DNA of 64,000 nucleotides. Source: Phytophthora colocasiae (Eukaryota > Oomycota > Peronosporomycetes > Peronosporales > Peronosporaceae). The translations under genes and the position numbers were made by a program. Under the pieces are notes generated by a model. The model saw nothing but the letters and a program-made list of their open reading frames with translations. It made no database searches and had not been told where the DNA came from. Shown piece by piece: positions 58,201 to 64,000 of the stretch (the stretch's first letter is position 1; every line of letters begins with the position of its first letter). The stretch covers positions 724,898 to 788,897 of the forward strand of contig JAGKQI010000075.1 in NCBI GenBank assembly GCA_018806915.1, read 5' to 3'.

Positions 58201-59228
58201 TCTGCTTGGTCCGTGCTGCAGACGAAGACGCGGCAATGGTTCGCATCAAGAGTGCACTAAAGGAGTTTGCACTATTCGACGAGGCGCAGCAATTCCACTT
58301 GGAGGATCGAGTGGTTCCTGTTCCGGGCAACCTCGCGCAGCCTCTTCTGGGTCTGGACGCCGACAAGTTCAAGATGTTGGCCACTGAGATCGATGCGATC
58401 CTGCACAATGGTGCAGACGTGAACCTGGTGAAACCGTATTCATCTCTCAAAAGTGTCAACGTCTTGGGCACCCAGGAGGTGCTGCGTCTTGCCGTGACCA
58501 ATGGACTGGCCAAAACCCGCGTGAAGCCCGTGCACTACATCTCAACGAACGGCGTGTTCCCATCGACGCTGACTGCGCCAACGTTCCTGGAGACTGCAGA
58601 CTTAAGTGAGCTGTCGGACCAACTGGAGAATGGCTACGCGCAGAGCAAGTGGGTGGCTGAGCAAATGTGTCACGAAGCTGCTCACCGTGGACTTCCTGTA
58701 TCCATTCTACGTCCAGGTAACATGGCTCCGTCGTCTCTCAGCGGCGAATGGAACGCCAGTGACTTCATCTACCTGCTACTCAAGGGCTGTGCCAACCTCA
58801 GTGCTGTACCTGCTCGTTCCGACTGGTACTTCGATATGACCCCTGTGGACTACGCAGCTCGTGCCATTGTGCACTTCTCCGCTCTGCGCCCGGCCGAAGC
58901 TTTGGGCCAGACTCTACACATCCAGAACCCGTCGCCTCCTGTCAATAGCGACGCATTCTTCCAGTTCTTCACGACTGCAACGGCCGACAAGAAGTTGACG
59001 ACTATCGAGTACTCGGAGTGGAAGAGCAGTCTGAACCAGGCTGCAGCCAAGTCGGACGCGTCACTGGAGCTGCAGAAACTGGCTACAGGAATCGATTCAT
59101 TCGAGGAATATTTCCACAGTGACAAAGTGTTCGACTCGAGTCTCTCGGCTGAACTACTGCAAGCCGCAGGGATTTCGTGTCCGGTGGTCAACCAGAATCT
59201 CCTAGCCACGTACACAGCCAAGTGGTGA
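55296..59228 (+). CDS. NRPS-like synthetase: thioesterase-adenylation-carrier-reductase (TE-A-T-R)
   Basis: Single exon, 1310 residues from the ATG at 55296; the frame is open to 55179 but that leader is not conserved-looking. Domain order: an N-terminal type II-like thioesterase (about 15-255) with LPHAGGASR, the nucleophile elbow VGHSLGALVALALAH (Ser about 94), and FPGGHFYLT for the catalytic His. An adenylation domain follows (about 285-790): LTFRQVDEQSERLA, MSSGTTGVPKGICCPHRG (A3, about 437), YRTGDRARF, and NSASGKLDRKKMP (A10 lysine, about 780). The carrier DVGGHSLLSTRLV has its phosphopantetheine Ser near 847. The C-terminal reductase has LTGATGFLGVHILHALLK (about 943) and YAQSKWVAEQ (about 1113). 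There is no condensation domain, so it should activate one acid, load it and release it as aldehyde or alcohol by NAD(P)H. The N-terminal thioesterase is unusual for this class. Confidence 0.92.
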   Translation: MAPQVTTTCFHEAEVAPLRVLVLPHAGGASRTLGIEWGKSFRAAGLNVELWGVDWTWTAEDVVEDAAARSLELVAAICAQLSSGFFGKPFVLVGHSLGALVALALAHYLEQHKYSTPRHVFFSGAAGPGNWTLYDDAVLQEDAELLKLVEQWGGTDKELLEIPEQRQKLLAALRADLRLHNGLTQWYKQQEVKIHSDVSAFGGSEDTAAPADSLSEWKQVCGDESEFDVKLFPGGHFYLTSDASQEAFAKTFIAKLEAASTIAVMESRALIDGLNSKHGSYPSEKCLHDMFYEAAKRTPDAVAVYYEGKTLTFRQVDEQSERLADYLYQAGVRPNCISGIFMEHCIEFVIAYIAALKAGGAYMPLEIVYPPDLLERVMEESKPTIILTKKRFRNRLPAWQQALELDDGWFESLEKQKIPVMPTDRTRTHPDDLAYVVMSSGTTGVPKGICCPHRGAVHSYDWRLTHCPYKQDDRVACHVFFVWELLRPMLGNRPLYVIPDNTIYDPVKLVEYLDTHSITRILFTPSLLQLILDTCTKEVLLQKLSKLRLVWLCGEVVTLELRDRFVRLFPKCELQNLYSVSECHDVSAVDLAAMSDFDNSLSTKYASCGEVMPNVKAYVLDDEFKPVSIGVPGELYIGGPCLAIGYLNRPEQTSQRFLKHVVPGETVYRTGDRARFLPNGHLELIGRCDFMVKIRGYSVVLGAVESALAQHPLVSTSVVLTEGDEGEDKRLVAYIVPEDWEKVPSASNLREFLKEKLPHYAIPSVFVQLDALPINSASGKLDRKKMPSIEEAKKLRNESIDLSVDPKNLPQTDTEKQLASIWSELLRLENDNVLHREASFFDVGGHSLLSTRLVSSIRDTFGVQLTLADILSSPELCAIASRIDHAIAGISPTKESAGGRKAEKKVVLPLEAVLDASIYPAATRKAGYSRYRVEMVSLPPRNLFLTGATGFLGVHILHALLKYSTSVVFCLVRAADEDAAMVRIKSALKEFALFDEAQQFHLEDRVVPVPGNLAQPLLGLDADKFKMLATEIDAILHNGADVNLVKPYSSLKSVNVLGTQEVLRLAVTNGLAKTRVKPVHYISTNGVFPSTLTAPTFLETADLSELSDQLENGYAQSKWVAEQMCHEAAHRGLPVSILRPGNMAPSSLSGEWNASDFIYLLLKGCANLSAVPARSDWYFDMTPVDYAARAIVHFSALRPAEALGQTLHIQNPSPPVNSDAFFQFFTTATADKKLTTIEYSEWKSSLNQAAAKSDASLELQKLATGIDSFEEYFHSDKVFDSSLSAELLQAAGISCPVVNQNLLATYTAKW

Positions 59229-59364
59229 ACGCATACGTCTACTGTTATGAATTCTTTTCATCCAATAATATCTCTTGAATTCAATTTCAGCCAATCGTTA
59301 ATCGTTAAAAACTTCAACCAGTACTTCAACCGCTATTTAGCAGCCGATCATCGGATGACCACGG

Positions 59365-59371
59365 TCATTCC
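59365..59371 (+). promoter_or_regulatory. Initiator-like motif upstream of MCC alpha
   Basis: GGTCATTCCGC contains the YCATTYY core, 34-40 bases before the MCC alpha ATG. Only 176 bases separate the previous stop codon from this start. Confidence 0.35.
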
Positions 59372-59404
59372 GCTGCTCTCCGCGTCGCCCCCACGTCCTT
59401 CGTT

Positions 59405-61624
59405 ATGCTGCGCCTCCACCGCGTCCAAACTGCTCTACAGCGCTCCCGTCGGGCTCTGTCCACGACCCCGCGCAGTTTCCGCAAGATTCTCGTGGCTAAT
59501 CGCGGCGAAATCGCGTTGCGCGTGCTGCGCTCGGCCCAGAAGCTCAACATTGAGACGGTGGCCGTCTACAGTGATGCTGACGCCAATTCACAGCATGTTA
59601 AGCTGGCCACGGAGGCATATCGCTTGGGTCCGGCTCCTGCTAGTGAGAGCTACTTGAATTACGATAAAATTCTTGAAATCTGCCGTCAATCAGGGGCCGA
59701 AGCGGTTCATCCAGGCTACGGTTTTCTGTCGGAGAACGCGGCTTTTGCGCGCGCCTGTCAGGATGCAGGTGTGGAGTTCATTGGGCCACCAGTCAAGGCT
59801 ATTGAAGATATGGGCTCTAAAAGCGCATCCAAGGATATTATGATCAAGGCAGGCGTTCCAGTCACTCCCGGGTATCACGGGGAGGATCAGAGTTTCGAAA
59901 TACTGCAGAGTGAAGCCAAAAAGATCGGGTATCCTGTGCTGATCAAGGCTGTGCTTGGAGGAGGGGGGAAAGGTATGAGAATTGTTGACGAAGAGAAGGA
60001 CTTTCAAGAAGCTCTGGAAGCCTGTGTGAGAGAAGGTCAGGCGTCTTTCGGAGATGGACGAGTGCTCATTGAGAAGTACCTGAGGAAACCGAGGCATGTG
60101 GAGCTCCAGATCTTTGGAGATAAACATGGGAATGTGATTCACCTGTTCGAGCGAGATTGCAGCGTCCAAAGACGCCATCAAAAAGTATTGGAAGAAGCTC
60201 CTGCGGTAAGTGCCAAACGTAATTGTGTGGATTTTGTGGACTCGCTAATGAATTGAGGTGTTTGTTTGACAGCCGAATATGTCGGAGGCACTGCGCAAGA
60301 AAATGGGAGATGCAGCTGTTGCTGCTGCAAAGGCTGTGGGCTACGTTGGTGCTGGAACAGTGGAGTTCCTCCTGGATGAAGACGAGTCCTTCTACTTTAT
60401 GGAGATGAACACGCGTCTGCAAGTGGAGCACCCAGTCACCGAAATGATCACCAAGCAAGACCTGGTAGAGTTACAGTTGAAGGTTGCTGCAGGCCAAAAG
60501 CTGCCGATTCGTCAGAAGGACCTGAAAATCCATGGTCACGCAGTTGAAGCACGCATCTACGCCGAGAACCCGTACAAGTACGTTTTCCGGGTTGTTTAAA
60601 GTTGAGATCCTGTTCTAACTGTTAGTTGTATTTTTGTAGTGATTTTCTCCCTGGAAGCGGGAAATTGCAGCACCTCCGCTTGCCTCAAACCTCAAAAGAT
60701 GTCCGTGTGGACACCGGCATCATCGAAGGCGATGAAGTGTCAATTTTCTATGACCCTATGATCGCCAAACTGATCGTTCACGGTGACAATCGCGAAGCTG
60801 CGCTGGACAAGATGATTAAAGCACTTCACGAATACCAAATTGTGGGTCTTCCGACAAACATCGAGTTTGTCGCCCGCACAGCTGATCACGCTGCTTTCCG
60901 AAAAGGTGGAGTTGATACCAGTTTTCTCAACAAATTTGGTGACGAAGTTCTCGGGTCCCTCGGGACGTATCCAGCTTACGCCAAGGCTCTTGGAGCTGTG
61001 AGCTTGCTACTTCTGGAGCAAATTAAACGTCTTCCTGTTGGAAACTATAACGGCGAACTGCAGTCCCCGTGGTCGGACGATTCTTTGGCCCACTTTCGCT
61101 CGTTGGAAAAGCTCGAGAGGAAGCTCACACTCAGTCATGATGATGACAAGGCTGCAGTGTCGGTGACGTGTTTGTCGAAGAACACGTACGAGGTGGTTTT
61201 CGATGGAGAGAGCGTGTCAGTTAGCGGTGAGATCGACGCGAACGGAAACTTTAAATTCCGCGTGGGTAACCGCACATTCAAGGGCACTGCTGTGATCCAC
61301 AACGAGGACCTGCACCTCTTCTGCGACGACAACAGCCAGCGGTATGACTACAAGTTTCACATTCCGATACCGTCCTTCGAGCCTGCAGAGGGCAGCACTG
61401 GTGCAGCTGCGCATAGTAAGATCGCGGCCCCGATGCCTGGCAAGGTCATCAAGGTACTGGTAAAGAATGGCGACAGTATCACTGTCGACCAGCCGCTACT
61501 GATCATGGAGGCTATGAAGATGGAGCACGTGATCCGCGCGCCAAAAGATGGTAAGGTGGAGGAGGTTTTCTGCGAGAAGGATGACTTTGTCACGGATGGT
61601 CATGTTTTGGTTGAGCTGGAGTAA
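59405..61624 (+). CDS. Methylcrotonoyl-CoA carboxylase alpha (biotin-containing) subunit, mitochondrial
   Basis: Exons 59405..60205, 60273..60577 and 60640..61624, 696 residues. The introns (67 and 62 bp) restore [15 protein letters not shown] and ENPYN-DFLPGSG. The N terminus [25 protein letters not shown] is a mitochondrial presequence. The biotin carboxylase part has [33 protein letters not shown], the ATP-grasp [15 protein letters not shown] (about 177-191), [12 protein letters not shown] and [18 protein letters not shown]-terminal biotinyl domain carries the biotinylation motif AMKMEH (Lys about 660). Sequence details ([15 protein letters not shown]-type middle domain) favour methylcrotonyl-CoA carboxylase, in leucine breakdown, over the propionyl-CoA enzyme, but I cannot exclude the latter without a tree. 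It partners with a separate beta subunit not in this window. Confidence 0.92.
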
Positions 61625-63276
61625 CGCAAAGCACGCACGGCTATAAGGTATGGTCTCCCTTTAAACCGATAAGAATACTGTCAGGTTGGCACTGTCATCA
61701 ACACGTTAGCAACGCATGTATCATGCGACTCCCTCATCTGTTTAGCTGTTGGTACGAGTAGAAGCCTTGCGTGGCGTTATAGTTCCTTGGACCAGGCTAC
61801 AGTCCAGCTCGATCTGGGTTCTAGCACTGCTGGCAATCCGTGGCGACAGAAGTGTCGAAACAGAGCTAGGCTGGTTCCGGTAGAACTTGAGCGTTTACGA
61901 CGGACTTGTACCGTGAGTGTAAACGTCCGTCCCATAAAAATGCATGTAAGTTGAAGCGCTCTCTTTCAGCAGCAATGTGCTTGTCATGTCAAGAGCTTTC
62001 CACTGCTTCACGGTCATAAGTTATAATAACATCTGTAGAGCTGTTGCTGGCGCGTAGGGAATCCTCTGTGTGCGCTTAGCCCAGATGCCAGCACACACAC
62101 GCTCACCTTTGGTGACTAAGCAGGACGCTTTGACCATGTGTTGAAGTGAACACGTGGAAAATCGAATCGTGACGAGCTCGTGCTACTAGAGAAAGCGGTG
62201 CCGCTACCAGGTGTTTGTTCCATTGGTCGAGGTAGAATGCTCCCAAGCGCTGGTATTGCCGCAGAAATTGTGCCAGACTACGAATCGTAGACTACGCACA
62301 GTGGATTCGGCTGCACTGCAGTGCAAGTCTCTGCAGCCTGCTGAGCAAACCAAAATTTGCCCGTCAATGCCCTGATTTACCTCTCCGCTGATCTGAGCCC
62401 CACGTTGTCGGAGGTGGACATTTCTGGCAGCGATACCGCGAGGAGCTCTCGTAATGTACGGAGGAGCTAGTCTAGAAACGGTGCGTTTGGCTGGCTGTTT
62501 GACACGCAACTTCGGCAAGAACGTGCTTGCTTGTCGCGAAGAACTCAGCAAGCTGACCAACGCACTGCTGCTCAGAGAAATGCAGTGGCAAGTTGTAATT
62601 CTATGACTGCCTCTCCTCTATTACGGACAGCTGCAGAGCGCGTGATCGAGCCGTCGAGTCGACTGTGAACGGCTGCCAAGTGCAGCGCTCCGTGGCGGCG
62701 GGAATCAGCACCAGCTGACCTCAACGCTGTCGTCAGCGAGGGATGCTGTAAACCAGAGCGCTTCAAGTCGCACTGGCCCAGTCGGTCTGGCATCAAGGAG
62801 GAGCTTCGGTGAGACTGCCAAGCAAGTCTCGTCCAGCGGATATCGACCGCAGTCTGCCGTAGCCGAGTCTGCTAGGATTTGCTCGTGCAAATCTGTTTGC
62901 TAGGCAGCTATAGCTGCAATCTACTGCAGTATGGTCGACCGACGGTGCATGATATCCTTGGTCCCACTTGGGTTTGCTTTTCTTGAGCTCGGCTGAGAGC
63001 CACAACCTCGCCATCCTCCCCAGGCTACAAAAGCCCGTATATATGTAGTAGAAGCCATCGCCACCGATGAGGGCATCGACCTGGGTACTCTGCAGGCTGC
63101 AGGCTCTAGGGCACATGCACTTCCTGCTGCTGAGTGCTCCGTATCGGGTGTCAACGTCGGGCATCATTGGTGCCCCGGATGGTGCCGCGATCTCTATGCG
63201 CATCCCACTCGTTGAAGTGGCCGGCAGCCGCACCGAGAGTCCTGTCTGTTTGGTCTCTTTGGACTCGAGCAGCTTT
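61625..63276. other. Long intergenic region, no gene recognised
   Basis: 1.65 kb before the HSF gene. Open frames up to 164 codons on the minus strand (62790-63290) and others are shadows of biased composition and resemble no family. A 13-bp palindrome (CTACGAATCGTAG) lies near 62278. It may hold a long HSF regulatory region. Confidence 0.5.
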
Positions 63277-63289
63277 TCATTCTTCAATT
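63277..63289 (+). promoter_or_regulatory. Strong oomycete initiator match upstream of HSF
   Basis: TCATTCTTCAATT, which fits the oomycete initiator consensus (TCATTYYNCAWTT) at every position, 38 bases before the HSF ATG. It is the best such match I found in the window. Confidence 0.65.
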
Positions 63290-63326
63290 GGCGCCGCCTC
63301 GCTCAAGTGAACCCGTCCTATCTTCG

Positions 63327-64000
63327 ATGCGCATGCTCTCCAGCGTCTCGGGTATTAGCCTTGAAAAGCTGCCACCCGCTACTGTGGATACGCCGTCAAC
63401 CAAGCCCCGTGAAGTGGCTCCGTTCCTGCGCAGTCTGCGTAAAATGCTCGAGAATGAGAGTGAAGAGATCCTACGCTGGACACCCGATGGCCGCGCCTTT
63501 GAGATCCTCGAGATGGATCGCATGATGAACGAAGTGCTGCCAAAATATTTCAAGCACCGCAAGTACACGAGCTTCCAGCGCCAACTCAACTACTTCAGCT
63601 TTAAGAAATGGACCAAGTCCAAAGCCGTCGTCTGCACATTCTCCAACGATTGCTTCCTCCGTGACCGTCCCGACCTCTCGTGGCGCATCACACGTAAGAA
63701 ATCGGTGCACACGGGTGGTAGCTCCACACCACGCAAACCCCGTCCAGCCGCAGTCGCCGTCTCAAGACCCAGGGTGAAGCTGGAGCCTGTCAAGCTTGAG
63801 CCAGTGAAACTCGAGGCGCGGCCACTCCCACCCAAGAGCTCGTGGAAACGAGACATCGCTATCCGCGTACCCAGTTCTGTACTGCTCGGTGGAACGTACA
63901 GCAATGGACGCCAGTTCCCGTCGCCAACCGACATGGACTCAATGCTCATGGAGAACGATGCTGAGTGTCAGAAGTACCAATCGAGCAGCAATTTTACGCC
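63327..64000 (+). CDS. Heat shock transcription factor (HSF), partial at window end
   Basis: Open from the ATG at 63327 to the window edge (224 codons; no stop). The DNA-binding domain (about 28-122) shows the HSF winged-helix pattern: VAPFLRSLRKMLENES, EILRWTPDGRAFEIL, VLPKYFKHRKYTSFQRQLNYFSFKKW, and FSNDCFLRDRPDLSWRITRK. A small repeat follows the domain (VKLEPVKLEPVKLE). The trimerisation coiled coil is expected beyond the window. HSFs bind nGAAn elements and are an expanded family in oomycetes. The N terminus MRMLSSVSGISLEKLP is short, and an initiator lies just upstream, so this start is well supported. Confidence 0.9.
   Translation, partial: MRMLSSVSGISLEKLPPATVDTPSTKPREVAPFLRSLRKMLENESEEILRWTPDGRAFEILEMDRMMNEVLPKYFKHRKYTSFQRQLNYFSFKKWTKSKAVVCTFSNDCFLRDRPDLSWRITRKKSVHTGGSSTPRKPRPAAVAVSRPRVKLEPVKLEPVKLEARPLPPKSSWKRDIAIRVPSSVLLGGTYSNGRQFPSPTDMDSMLMENDAECQKYQSSSNFT

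Noticed and set aside
62793..63287. 164-codon minus-strand open frame before HSF
   Set aside because: No recognisable domain and it overlaps the strong HSF initiator; likely chance.
1..64000. tRNA, rRNA, CRISPR or secreted RXLR/CRN effector genes
   Set aside because: I looked for T-loop words, rRNA segments, spaced repeats and signal-RXLR-EER or LFLAK patterns and saw none that held up.

Overview
The window looks like nuclear DNA of an oomycete, most likely a Phytophthora or close peronosporalean relative. Genes are dense, on both strands and mostly intron-poor. The introns that exist are about 50-105 bp with GTRNGT donors and CTAAC/CTGAC-like branch points. Family content agrees: AA17 (oomycete pectin-active) lytic polysaccharide monooxygenases, a PL3 pectate lyase, a PX-AGC kinase, oomycete-type bZIPs with a changed basic region, and YCATTYY initiator-like motifs upstream of several starts. 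I cannot name the species from sequence alone.

Layout. 1.4-2.6 kb: AIFM2/FSP1-like oxidoreductase. 2.9-6.7 kb: AA17 LPMO cluster with two intact genes and one decayed copy between them. 7.9-8.8 kb: FolD-type folate enzyme, followed by a pogo/Tigger-like non-autonomous transposon. 9.5-12.1 kb: PX-AGC kinase. 13.3-14.4 kb: PP1 phosphatase. 15.0-19.5 kb: two tandem SEC14/CRAL-TRIO genes, the second truncated. 19.5-20.4 kb: EEF1AKMT1-like methyltransferase. 20.6-22.2 kb: PTEN-like phosphatase. 23.4-24.7 kb: acylated TKL pseudokinase. 25.0-28.2 kb: ALKBH7-like dioxygenase, METTL21-like methyltransferase and DPH7. 29.7-31.5 kb: bZIP. 31.7-37.5 kb: a divergent pair, putative mitochondrial RNA-binding protein and SPATA4-type CH-domain protein. 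37.6-38.6 kb: PL3 pectate lyase. 38.9-43.5 kb: non-canonical poly(A) polymerase, ADAT1, TMEM65 and RpiA. 43.7-45.3 kb: makorin. 45.7-50.9 kb: two tandem bZIPs flanking an unresolved gene. 51.7-54.8 kb: large acidic disordered protein. 55.3-59.2 kb: NRPS-like TE-A-T-R enzyme. 59.4-61.6 kb: MCC alpha subunit. 63.3 kb to the end: HSF, running off the window.

Most genes are conserved housekeeping functions without operon logic. Two themes stand out. Pectin attack is represented by the AA17 cluster plus the PL3 lyase. Phosphoinositide and lipid signalling is represented by the PX kinase, two SEC14 proteins and PTEN. The least expected items are the single-module TE-A-T-R synthetase; a set of 41-bp intergenic palindromes of the same 20-1-20 geometry but unrelated sequence; the myristoylated pseudokinase whose only clear intron is open and in frame; and patchy near-identity between the tandem bZIPs. 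All splice sites were inferred by eye from reading frames, GT/AG signals and family alignment.
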